From contig DBYJ01000016.1 of assembly GCA_002309805.1 (NCBI GenBank), forward strand, positions 8,938 through 58,527: a stretch of DNA of 49,590 nt. Reading direction: 5' to 3'. Position 1 is the first letter of the stretch, and each line of letters opens with the position of its first letter. The DNA is from Bacteroidales bacterium UBA1189. Its GTDB lineage: Bacteria; Bacteroidota; Bacteroidia; Bacteroidales; Bacteroidaceae. This document shows positions 31,105 through 39,592 of the stretch, one piece after another. The notes beneath the pieces were generated by a model, which saw nothing but the letters and a program-made list of their open reading frames with translations, made no database searches and was not told where the DNA came from. The translations under genes and the position numbers were made by a program.

Positions 31105-32346
31105 CTATTTCACTGGTGTCAGGCGGTAGAGCAGCACATCCCTTCCAGGCACTGTCACTTTCAGCGGCTTTTTCGTGGTAATGGGGCGGGCATTCTTCTT
31201 TGATGGTTTCTCCCAAAGATTGCTCAGCGAATAGGTTACCCTGTCGAACGCCGTTGAGAGCCCCGAGACCTCTTCATCGGTAAAACAGAGTGTCTGCCAA
31301 TCTATGGTCTGACTGATGGGCGCCTCACCGCGATTGAACAGGCAGAATGCCCAATCACCACCGGCAAGAGGCTTAAACCAATATTGAAGTCCATCTACTT
31401 CCTTCAGACGCAGTCCCTGCACACCCAGCGTATCCTGATCGATGGCAATGACATCGCGGTTGAGGATGATTTCACGCGTCTCCTGCGTCATGTTCGTGAT
31501 GTCGTTGCCCAAGATAAGTGGCGCTGCCATCATGCACCAGAGGGTGAAGTGGGCACGGTCCTCATTCACCGTCATGCCATTGCCCACCTCCAGCATGTCG
31601 GGGTCGTTCCAATGTCCGGGACCCGCATATTTCCGCAGCCCAACGTTCTGCTCCAGGATGGTCATCACACTGTTTTCCCACGAGCGTCGTCCCTTGCCGT
31701 CGAAGATGGCGCTGATGTCGCCTGTGGTACGCCACGAATGCCCCACTTCGGCAGCCCACGTCCACGGCTTACTCTGTCCCCATTCGCACATGCTGAAAAG
31801 GATGGGCCGTCCCGCAGCTCTCAGCGCATCGCGCATCAGCGGGTAAGCCCCCCGCGGATTGATGTCTTCCGTCTCGCACCAGTCGTACTTCAGATAATCC
31901 ACCTCCCAACGGGCATACTGCAGGGCATCTTGATATTCGTGACCAAACGAACCAGGAAAACCGCCACACGTCTTGCGCCCGGCATCGGAGTAGATGCCAA
32001 ATTTCAGTCCTTTCGAGTGCACATAGTCCGACACAGCCTTCAGGCCCGAGGGGAATTTCTCCCTGTTCTCGGTGATGAAGCCGTCGGCATCGCGGTTTCC
32101 GTGCCAGCAGTCGTCCATGTTCAGATAGATGTAGCCTGCGTCCAGCAGTCCCTCGCTCACCATGGCATCAGCCGTTTCGCGGATAAGCTTCTCGCCCGTG
32201 CGCCCGGCAAATTTATTCCAAGTGTTCCATCCCATTTGGGGGGTTCGTGCCAGCCCTTCCCATTTCTGCGCCTTCGCAGAGAGAGGGGCAAGTGTCAGCG
32301 TAGCTGCAAACGTCAGCAACGCCAAATGATGGGTTGTCTTTTTCAT
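31105..32346 (-). CDS. GH27 alpha-galactosidase
   Basis: The 413-residue secreted enzyme removes alpha-1,6-galactose side chains, as found on galactomannan. GH27 motifs are clear: TPQMGWNTWNKFAG, YIYLNMDDCWHG, GLKFGIYSDAGRKTCGGFPG, VDYLKYDWCE with the nucleophile Asp (about 152), and GHWNDPDMLEVGNG with the acid/base Asp (about 247). A signal peptide (ends LAPLSAKAQK) and a C-terminal beta domain complete it. Length is normal for single-barrel GH27. Confidence 0.95.
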   Translation of the reverse strand: MKKTTHHLALLTFAATLTLAPLSAKAQKWEGLARTPQMGWNTWNKFAGRTGEKLIRETADAMVSEGLLDAGYIYLNMDDCWHGNRDADGFITENREKFPSGLKAVSDYVHSKGLKFGIYSDAGRKTCGGFPGSFGHEYQDALQYARWEVDYLKYDWCETEDINPRGAYPLMRDALRAAGRPILFSMCEWGQSKPWTWAAEVGHSWRTTGDISAIFDGKGRRSWENSVMTILEQNVGLRKYAGPGHWNDPDMLEVGNGMTVNEDRAHFTLWCMMAAPLILGNDITNMTQETREIILNRDVIAIDQDTLGVQGLRLKEVDGLQYWFKPLAGGDWAFCLFNRGEAPISQTIDWQTLCFTDEEVSGLSTAFDRVTYSLSNLWEKPSKKNARPITTKKPLKVTVPGRDVLLYRLTPVK

Positions 32347-32388
32347 CTTTTTTTGAAGTAATGGATATTTAATATGACTATTTTGGAT

Positions 32389-33498
32389 TTAGATATCTCC
32401 TAGAAAAAGCACACGCTGTGAAGCTTGCATCTTTTGCAGCATCTGATTATGCCCTTCACGCCCTGGGGCACGGCGATGCCCCCGCACGGGTGCATGACGC
32501 CATGTGAGGAGGTACGAGCAGGGAACCTCCGCCAATATGTCCAACAACCCGTCCGTCAGCGGCCCGCATTCGCTCAAGGCAAAAGGTTTTTTATGCTCCT
32601 CAGCCAGACGGCTCACAAAACGCACCGCTGCCCCGCAGTCGCGGACGAAATCGTTGCCCTGCCCATACCAGTCGAGGCTGAGCATATCCACATACTCATC
32701 GCCAGGATAGCCACGCAGGTACTCTTCGGGCGAATAGACCTTGTCCGTATTATAGGCAAAGAGAATCTGATGGCATCCGCGGCTACGCAGGTAATCGACA
32801 GTGAAACGCCACAGCGAGGCATACTCCTCGTCGGTACAGCGCCCACGTCCCCACCAGAAGAAGGAGCCTGAATGCTCGTGATAGGGACGGAAGATGAAGG
32901 GAATAAGCTGTCCATCCCCATCGCGGATGGAGAGGAAGAACCGCGCCAGCCGCTCGAGCCATGAAACGAACATGGCATGGTCTGCCCCGTCTGGCAGCAC
33001 TGAGCGTACTGCATTCACTCCCTCGGCCGACAGCGGCTGAACGTCCCAAGCCGAACCGGCACCGTTAGGCTGTTTTATCCCAGGCCACTGTGACGTAATG
33101 GGGTTGATGGCATGCCACGACACAGTGACAATTCCACCCTGCGTATTCCACCACTTCCAGCGGTCGGCAATATCGGCAAAAGCCACAGAGTCGAGACTCA
33201 ATTTGTAGCCCAGCTCTAGTTCACCCAGCTCAAAGCCTGCGATAGCGGGATAATCGCCCGCAGCCTCACGTGTGTCAGAACGCTCGGGCTCACCCCACCA
33301 TTCATAGCCATAGAGCAGGTCGTCCTGATGGCCATACATCACACCGCTCTGCTGCAAGGTCTGTAACTTCTTCAATAGCGCCACGGCCTCGGGGGTCGCC
33401 TCTTTATCTGCCGGGCGCCACTCCTGAGCTAAGGCATTTGCCACCGTCGCGAAGAGGCATATGGCGGAAATCATCAGTTTTTTCTTGTTAACTATCAT
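32389..33498 (-). CDS. GH26 beta-mannanase (first)
   Basis: The 369-residue enzyme cuts beta-1,4-mannan. GH26 markers are GVMYGHQDDLLYGYEW near the start, VTVSWHAINP, FRPYHEHSGSFFWWG with the acid/base Glu (about 208), YPGDEYVDMLSLDWYG, and ALSECGPLTDG with the nucleophile Glu (about 311). A signal peptide ends at about 25 (ANALAQ). It is 8 nt after the CE7 gene. It differs strongly from the second GH26 in the cluster, so the two probably have different roles, for example endo- and mannobiose-releasing action. Confidence 0.93.
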   Translation of the reverse strand: MIVNKKKLMISAICLFATVANALAQEWRPADKEATPEAVALLKKLQTLQQSGVMYGHQDDLLYGYEWWGEPERSDTREAAGDYPAIAGFELGELELGYKLSLDSVAFADIADRWKWWNTQGGIVTVSWHAINPITSQWPGIKQPNGAGSAWDVQPLSAEGVNAVRSVLPDGADHAMFVSWLERLARFFLSIRDGDGQLIPFIFRPYHEHSGSFFWWGRGRCTDEEYASLWRFTVDYLRSRGCHQILFAYNTDKVYSPEEYLRGYPGDEYVDMLSLDWYGQGNDFVRDCGAAVRFVSRLAEEHKKPFALSECGPLTDGLLDILAEVPCSYLLTWRHAPVRGHRRAPGREGHNQMLQKMQASQRVLFLGDI

Positions 33499-33506
33499 GA
33501 TATACC

Positions 33507-34829
33507 TTATTTTAAATAGTTTTCTATAAATGCCAGACGAGGGCGATAATATTTTTCATCCCACACTTTTCGCCATTCTCCCGCAGGCCAGGCGTGGGTT
33601 CGGAAGGGTACACAATTGATAGTCTTCTTGCCGCTTGCGCCATTGAGCGAAGCCCAGACAGAGGACGGCGGGCAGGTTGTGTCGATGAGGCCCATCTCAC
33701 AATAAATCTCAGCCTTCGAGTGGCGGATGAGCAGGGCGCCGTCGTAGTAAGGCAGAGTGGTATCGAGCTGGGCGGGATTGACATTCGGATGACCCTCAAT
33801 AGGTTGCGGCCATCCGCTGCGACGACCCACACGTGCACCGCCCAAATCCTGCATGGCAGGCACATTGAGTACAATGGCCGACACACGCGGATCCAGCCCT
33901 GCGGCTGCCACAGCCTGACCGCCGCCCTGACTCTCACCAATAACGAGGATACGCTTGCCGTCCCATTCAGGCTGGCGGGTCATAAACTCGATGGCACGCA
34001 GCAATCGCAAGTACATGCCACGGAAATAATACGTCTCGCGGTCGGCAGCATTGTGGTCGTAATAGTTGCGCAGCAAGCCCTCTTCAAGCATACGGTAATA
34101 ATCTTCGCTCTGCCCATTAAGCATCCCATGAGCGTTGATGTCAAGGCTGAGGGAACCGTTCCCCAAAGCGGCATTGCCCACACATTCTTCTACCGAGCAC
34201 TGGCACCAATTACCGCTGACGCCCGCCGCTCGGCAGAGGATGATGATGGGTAATGACTTCTTTCTAGTCCATGCAGGCTTAGCCAAGTATGCCCGCACCG
34301 GAGCTGGACCAAGGCAGTTGATTTCTACATCCTGACAGGTGTATTTTCCTTGATATCGACCTGGCACCTCCAATGAAGTCGTTCTAACCTGCATGGGCAA
34401 AGCCTTCAGCTGTTTTTTCAGATTATCCCAATAAGACATTAGGTCGGCAGGCTCCTCATAACCAGCACGGAAACCTTCGGGAGCCACCACATAGCCGATA
34501 CTTACAGGACGGCCACGACTATCCCCCAACTCCACGCTCACGGCACAGGTGCTGTCCAACGTCTGCTCCAGAACTGTGAATTCCGCGGAAGCGGGCAAGA
34601 TGCGAAACTCACGGCCAGCGCTATTATTATAGGATACACGCACGATGAGCGAATCTTTGGGCACCGTATCGGCACGGCAAAGAACCACGGCGCGCTCACC
34701 CTTCTGGTAAATGCCGCTTTCCTTGTCGATACTGAGACGGTATCCGCCTGTACGGTACTGTGGAATAATCTGACCTTGGGCAGAAACCACCAGCACGGTC
34801 AGCAGAATGAGGAAGAGGAAACGTTTCAA
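33507..34829 (-). CDS. CE7-like acetyl esterase
   Basis: The 440-residue secreted protein has an N-terminal domain of about 110 residues and then an AXE1/CE7-type alpha/beta-hydrolase: the conserved RYYFRG-like region (ETYYFRGMYLRLLRAIEF), nucleophile Ser in VIGESQGGGQAV (about 298), Asp in GLIDTTCPPSS (about 384) and His in RTHAWPAGEW (about 415). CE7 enzymes remove acetyl groups from oligosaccharides. With CE1 it gives the cluster two deacetylases, which fits acetylated mannan. Confidence 0.88.
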   Translation of the reverse strand: MKRFLFLILLTVLVVSAQGQIIPQYRTGGYRLSIDKESGIYQKGERAVVLCRADTVPKDSLIVRVSYNNSAGREFRILPASAEFTVLEQTLDSTCAVSVELGDSRGRPVSIGYVVAPEGFRAGYEEPADLMSYWDNLKKQLKALPMQVRTTSLEVPGRYQGKYTCQDVEINCLGPAPVRAYLAKPAWTRKKSLPIIILCRAAGVSGNWCQCSVEECVGNAALGNGSLSLDINAHGMLNGQSEDYYRMLEEGLLRNYYDHNAADRETYYFRGMYLRLLRAIEFMTRQPEWDGKRILVIGESQGGGQAVAAAGLDPRVSAIVLNVPAMQDLGGARVGRRSGWPQPIEGHPNVNPAQLDTTLPYYDGALLIRHSKAEIYCEMGLIDTTCPPSSVWASLNGASGKKTINCVPFRTHAWPAGEWRKVWDEKYYRPRLAFIENYLK

Positions 34830-34862
34830 AACTAAATTATATTTTTACTTAGACACACAATT

Positions 34863-36020
34863 TCATCTGAAGTTGGGCAGTTCGTCGCGGGTAATGACGC
34901 AGTCCTGCAGTAGGGCATCCTTCCAGTAGTCGATGTTGGCATTGTTATGGTCGGTACTATTGAAGTCCGCGCTGCCAGGCTGGGAGGTGCGGGCATTATC
35001 CCACCAGGGGATGAGGAAGCTCCAGTACTGTCCGTCAGCCCAAAAGGCCGACACTTTGGGGATATTGCCAAACTCGCTGATGGCATAGAGTTTGCCAGGG
35101 AAATGCTCCCGGAAAAAGTTGTACCACCCGCGCATGCTGGCAAGTGACTGGTTGTAGAAATCGAATGCTACAACATCAACATACTCGTCACCCGGATACC
35201 AGCTCATGGAATCGCCAGAGTTATAGACCCAAATGAGATTGGTGAGGCCGTGATAATTGACCAAGCGGTCGTACATCACCTGCCAGAGCTCCACGAAGGC
35301 CTCGGGGCCGTCGATGCCCCACCAGAACCAAGCCTTATGCCAGCTAGTTCCAGGATATTCGTCGCTCCAATTGCCTTGTGCCTCGTGGAGGGGACGCCAA
35401 AGGATGGGAATGCGTGCATCGCGGAGCGGTTTCATCCAAGTGGCCACTTGGTCGATGCGGCGAATCATGGTACGGTAGTCGGCCGACGTGGGGTCGAAGA
35501 TGGCCGAGGGACGGAAGGAGGTCTCGCCGTCAGCCGTGCCCGGGGTACAGGTATAGGAGGTGCCATCGTTGGTGGGCATATTCCAGTGCCACAGGGCAGC
35601 CATGATGCCACGTTTGTTTGTCCAATTCTTCCAAACGCTCTGGTTGGCATAGTCTATCCAACCGCCCGATGACGAGTAGATGTCGTGGATGTAGTCGATG
35701 CAGTTGATGGCGGGGTACTTGCCCGTGTGTTTATATACCCAGTCGGCCTCGTAGGTATTATAGTTGACGCTGGCATGAACACCTGAGAGTATCCGTTGCC
35801 CCACGCCCTCCTCCAGCCAGGCAAGCAGGCGGCGAGCCTCCACCGAACGGTTTCCCCACTTGGGAATGTCCTCGAAGGTGATGCTGTCGATGCCCGCCAC
35901 AGGGTAGTTGATGACCCGCCCGTCGGCAAGGTGTATCTTCATCGTATTCGGCTGGGCAACTACCCCTATAAACGGAAGTAACAGCAAAGCTATCCACCAG
36001 ATTATAAAAAACTTCTTCAT
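34863..36020 (-). CDS. GH26 beta-mannanase (second)
   Basis: The 385-residue secreted enzyme has a signal peptide and then a short HLADGRVINYPVAGIDSITF segment, a beta motif common at the N-terminus of secreted Bacteroidetes proteins. The GH26 barrel shows ILSGVHASVNYNTYEADWVY, ALWHWNMPT, RPLHEAQGNW with the acid/base Glu (about 213), YPGDEYVDVVAFDFYNQ and YAISEFGNIP with the nucleophile Glu (about 315). It is second in the cluster in transcription order. Confidence 0.93.
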   Translation of the reverse strand: MKKFFIIWWIALLLLPFIGVVAQPNTMKIHLADGRVINYPVAGIDSITFEDIPKWGNRSVEARRLLAWLEEGVGQRILSGVHASVNYNTYEADWVYKHTGKYPAINCIDYIHDIYSSSGGWIDYANQSVWKNWTNKRGIMAALWHWNMPTNDGTSYTCTPGTADGETSFRPSAIFDPTSADYRTMIRRIDQVATWMKPLRDARIPILWRPLHEAQGNWSDEYPGTSWHKAWFWWGIDGPEAFVELWQVMYDRLVNYHGLTNLIWVYNSGDSMSWYPGDEYVDVVAFDFYNQSLASMRGWYNFFREHFPGKLYAISEFGNIPKVSAFWADGQYWSFLIPWWDNARTSQPGSADFNSTDHNNANIDYWKDALLQDCVITRDELPNFR

Positions 36021-36089
36021 GAGTTACGTTTTGGTCGGGAAGTCCATAGACTCCTGGCCACAGACCTCCCGACCACTTTATATCCGGTT

Positions 36090-39000
36090 CTACTTCTTCA
36101 GTATCTTCACCCCGTTCAGGATGTAAAGGCCCGCGGGCAGCGCGTTGACATCACCGAGCGTAGCTTCCGGCTTTATCAGTCGCCCATCAGCGTTATAAAG
36201 ACGTCCGGCACGGGCAACCCTATCCAGTACGGCAGCCACTCCAGTGCCCTCGCCGTCCACCTCGAGCACAAGGCTATAGGTGGCAGCGGCATCGGCTTGC
36301 ACAGCTCCGGGTACAACGTAAGCACGGTTCGCACCGACACGTGATGTCGAATCGGTGCTCCATGTGCACTTGCCACCGGCAAAAACAAGGGCTTCTTCAG
36401 AGAGGTCAATCTCTTCGTATGTTCCCCTTAGGGCACCCCCGGCAAGGGGTTCAGTAGCAATTTCGGAGCCTACGGTGAGAGCAGCCCTTACGATGTCGTC
36501 CTCAGCTTCGGCATTGTACGTACCATCGGCGATATACACCACAGGCTGTCCAGCCTTGGCACCTTGGGCAGCATCGAGGGCCACATACAGCTTATCGCCA
36601 GCCGAATAAGTGCCTGCTACGGTGAACATACGTCCCGTAGAGGGAGTGATGGCGATGGGATAGCAGAGCGTGGTGACCTCACCAGCCTTAAAATTGCGGA
36701 TGGGTGTACCTGGAGCCACACTGCCAATACCACCCAGTTCCTCAATGAAGAGGCCGGAGTTTGTACCTACTGCATGATCATGCCACGACACAAGGCGATG
36801 GTCAGCAAGCTGTGCATGGAGATACGAGAGATCATTCCCCACATAGTCAACGGCATGGATGGTCATTTCACCACGTCCGATGGCGCTAACGGTGAAAAGT
36901 GTGGGATGCAGCGAGAGACTCACCCAACTGTCACGTCCATGAACCTGAATATAAAACCCAGAGGCTTGATGCTGGATGGCATAGACACCTTCGCTTACAG
37001 GAATGAAGCGGAAGGCGATGTCGGCATTCTCATCAGAGGTAAAATAGAGTCCCATTCCTTCACGAACATCATTGGCAGAGATATGAGTGAGCGTTTCCCC
37101 ATCGGCAGTTCCGAGATAAGTATCATACAGCGGACCGAAGTCACTGTTTTCCGCATTTGAGGTACTCCAGCCCTCTTCGGCATACTTATCACGGCTGCCA
37201 AAGCGGATAGCATAGAAAAGGATGGGAGTTATCTGGTTGGCAGCAGCCATAAGAATGGCTTCGGCGTTCCCTAAGTAGGCAGTGAAAGCATCCGTCTCAG
37301 TCTGTGTATATGCTCCTGCAGCATCGTAGGCAATAGCCTCCTCAAGCTGCTCAATGAAATCGTCCGTGGCACCGAAATCCCATGCGCCGGGATCGGGACC
37401 TTCTACGCAGAGATCCAGTGCAATCTGCGCCTTTTCGATGGCATTACGCAACGGACGCGGATCGACATAGACATCAATGAAGGGGTCGTAGGCTGCCTTG
37501 AGGTTTTCATAATCCGTCTTGCTGACATTGTTGGGGTCAACGGCATCGGCCTCCTCAATGGCAGCTACAAGATCAGTGAAGATGTCACCCATGTGAGCAG
37601 CCTGGTTTTCAGGGTTCGGGGCTGTCATGTAGATTTGGAACTCGCTGACGTGGAAATAGCCACGGTTGCTGGTCGTGGCCTCGGCATAAAATCGGAGGTA
37701 CTTGAAGCCGCTACCCTGTGCAATACTGAAAGCGGCACTATTCTCCACCACATCTTCACTATAAGGCATATCCACATCGGCAATCCACTGGTAGTCAAAC
37801 TTCTCTCCTTCGGGTTGGTCGCTACCGTAAATACCCCAAGTGGTGACGTGGTCAGAAGTAAGTCCTTGACGGCGCGAGATCAGCAACTCCAGGTCGCCCT
37901 CAACATCACGATTCAATTCAACCTGCAGATAGTGTTCGCCGTTCGTGGCGTTGCCACCGCTCCAATAGCTGTGCCAGAAGGTAGAAGGGTCGCCGTCGAT
38001 GAGCACGCCAGCACTGAGGTCACCGCCGTCGCGACCACCGAGGTCGTTCTGGCTAAAGGGGCTACTGAACTGGCTTGCCTCGGTGATGACCTTCTGCTTC
38101 GACATATCGTTGGCAATGACGACTTTCTCCTTGGCATCGGCGAGCATCAGCACGAAGTCTCGTCCGAAGGAATTGCCGGCGAGGATGCTGAGCGCCTCTT
38201 CCTTGTCGACGGGCACCAGATACCACTCGCTGGCACCGCTCTCGTTAGCAGTATTGCACCACGACGTCATGGGGCCTCCCCAGCCGTTGCCATTGTCGTG
38301 CCAGTTGGCGTGGACATAGCGGTAGGCATCGGCGTCCTCGTTGCTGAAGCGGAAGTTGAAGAGCACCGCATCGTCCTCCGTGCTCATGGGCCAGGCAAGT
38401 TCGTAGCCCTCGGGATGCTGCACGAGGGGGTCGAAGGTGATGGTGCGTGTGCCATCGGTGCACTTCTCGGCCTGCGTGAAGGTAAGACGGTTGGCGAGGT
38501 TGGCCAGCACATAGGTGTTGTCGGCCTGACGCTCGAGCGTCCAGAGGAAGTTGGGACTCTCGGGTTCGAGTGTCCTCCAGCCGTTAGTGCCAGTGTTGTC
38601 GCTGTACATGGCTTTCAGCGGATGGGTGACGGCAGTAGAGTCAATTTCTTCGCCCTCTTCGGCCTCGGGGTATTCATTGAACTGGCGGGCAACCACGAAG
38701 CGGTAGTAGCCGCTCTCGGGGTAGTAGGGCACCTTGGTCTCTATCAACGCGCGGTAGGCATCGACGATGGCCTGCGCCAGGGCGTTCAGTTGCTCGGCGG
38801 TGAGGGCGTCGCCACCCTCACCATCCTGAGCCTCGGCGGCTGCCGTCAGGGCTGCCTGCAGAGCCTGATAGGCTTCGGGTGAGTAATTGGCATAGCCCGT
38901 GCCGGGGGTGAAGTTGGGCAATATGGCTTCGTAACGCGTGCGTATATTAATAAGGTTCTCGCGGGCCTCTTCGAGATCTTCGGGAGCGGGGTTGAAGAAC

Positions 39001-39407
39001 TCGTTGGCGGTGCAGAAGTAGAACTTATCAATTACGATAACGCCCGCGGCATGGTTCTGGATGACCACGCAAGTGTAGTAGTCCACCGCATGGGGGACGA
39101 GCTTGATATAGGCCTCGGTGGCATCGGACGAGCACGTCACGGAGTAGAGATTCTGCCAGTTGGTGTCCTGGACGACAAGGTTGAAGTTACAAGTAGATTC
39201 GTACTTGATGTAGAGATACTCGTAGTCCATCACATCCCAGCTGCTCGTGAAGATGTTATACCACCCCCAGCCGCTGGCGGCGGTGATGGTGTTGCACTCG
39301 GGGTCTTCGGGATCATCGACTCTCGTGGAGTAGTCGACGTCGTACCTGGCTTGTGCGCCGGTGATGGCCGCAGCGCACACGATGAGAAAAAGTAGAAATC
39401 GTTTCAT
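36090..39407 (-). CDS. Large secreted protein with F5/8 type C domain, glycan-binding candidate
   Basis: The 1105-residue protein has a signal peptide (ends ITGAQA) and no catalytic motif I recognise. Residues about 140-220 are helical and Ala-rich (FIVAR-like). Residues about 430-600 form a discoidin (F5/8C) domain: LSAGVLIDGDPSTFWHSYW, YLQVELNRDVEGDLEL, FKYLRFYAE. Another helical stretch and two beta domains follow. The last 35 residues (YNADGRLIKPE...GLYILNG) are a tail typical of secreted Prevotella proteins. Position as first gene of the cluster, in the place a surface glycan-binding protein would take, suggests substrate binding. Confidence 0.75.
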   Translation of the reverse strand: MKRFLLFLIVCAAAITGAQARYDVDYSTRVDDPEDPECNTITAASGWGWYNIFTSSWDVMDYEYLYIKYESTCNFNLVVQDTNWQNLYSVTCSSDATEAYIKLVPHAVDYYTCVVIQNHAAGVIVIDKFYFCTANEFFNPAPEDLEEARENLINIRTRYEAILPNFTPGTGYANYSPEAYQALQAALTAAAEAQDGEGGDALTAEQLNALAQAIVDAYRALIETKVPYYPESGYYRFVVARQFNEYPEAEEGEEIDSTAVTHPLKAMYSDNTGTNGWRTLEPESPNFLWTLERQADNTYVLANLANRLTFTQAEKCTDGTRTITFDPLVQHPEGYELAWPMSTEDDAVLFNFRFSNEDADAYRYVHANWHDNGNGWGGPMTSWCNTANESGASEWYLVPVDKEEALSILAGNSFGRDFVLMLADAKEKVVIANDMSKQKVITEASQFSSPFSQNDLGGRDGGDLSAGVLIDGDPSTFWHSYWSGGNATNGEHYLQVELNRDVEGDLELLISRRQGLTSDHVTTWGIYGSDQPEGEKFDYQWIADVDMPYSEDVVENSAAFSIAQGSGFKYLRFYAEATTSNRGYFHVSEFQIYMTAPNPENQAAHMGDIFTDLVAAIEEADAVDPNNVSKTDYENLKAAYDPFIDVYVDPRPLRNAIEKAQIALDLCVEGPDPGAWDFGATDDFIEQLEEAIAYDAAGAYTQTETDAFTAYLGNAEAILMAAANQITPILFYAIRFGSRDKYAEEGWSTSNAENSDFGPLYDTYLGTADGETLTHISANDVREGMGLYFTSDENADIAFRFIPVSEGVYAIQHQASGFYIQVHGRDSWVSLSLHPTLFTVSAIGRGEMTIHAVDYVGNDLSYLHAQLADHRLVSWHDHAVGTNSGLFIEELGGIGSVAPGTPIRNFKAGEVTTLCYPIAITPSTGRMFTVAGTYSAGDKLYVALDAAQGAKAGQPVVYIADGTYNAEAEDDIVRAALTVGSEIATEPLAGGALRGTYEEIDLSEEALVFAGGKCTWSTDSTSRVGANRAYVVPGAVQADAAATYSLVLEVDGEGTGVAAVLDRVARAGRLYNADGRLIKPEATLGDVNALPAGLYILNGVKILKK

Positions 39408-39439
39408 GAGACTTTGATTTTTAAGAATGGTTTACGCTA

Positions 39440-39447
39440 CAAATATA
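39440..39447 (-). promoter_or_regulatory. -7 box of the glycan cluster
   Basis: TATATTTG on the minus strand, 32 nt before the ATG at 39407. No TTTG stands at -33, which fits a promoter needing the regulator that probably binds at 39500-39540. Confidence 0.65.
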
Positions 39448-39499
39448 CTCTTTTTTTTAGGGCATCAGGCCACTTGCATCGTTCCAGGATTATCCCAAA

Positions 39500-39540
39500 T
39501 GGGTATTTTACCCAAACGGGAACGTTTTTTACCCAAACGG
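39500..39540. promoter_or_regulatory. Candidate operator of the hybrid two-component regulator
   Basis: The 14-mer ttttacccaaacgg occurs at 39506-39519 and 39527-39540, exactly 21 bp apart, two helical turns on the same face. The first copy overlaps the dyad tgggtattttaccca (39500-39514). The array is about 60-95 bp upstream of the cluster promoter and about 25-65 bp upstream of the regulator's own -7 box. Confidence 0.6.
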
Positions 39541-39565
39541 ACGCATCGGGAGTGGGAAAAATCCG

Positions 39566-39573
39566 TAACTTTG
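39566..39573 (+). promoter_or_regulatory. -7 box of the regulator gene
   Basis: TAACTTTG ends 19 nt before the ATG at 39593. A GTG at 39578 in frame would lie almost at the transcription start, so 39593 is preferred. Confidence 0.65.
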
Positions 39574-39592
39574 CAGGGTGAAAATGCAATCT

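Noticed and set aside
32389..32510. Frameshift at the end of the first GH26
   Set aside because: The Arg-rich tail looked odd, but the ending QRVLFLGDI matches the usual GH26 end in the same frame, so the gene is intact.
37593..38882. 429-codon open frame opposite the F5/8C protein
   Set aside because: The minus-strand protein has a signal peptide, domains and a tail; the plus-strand frame is a shadow without start context.
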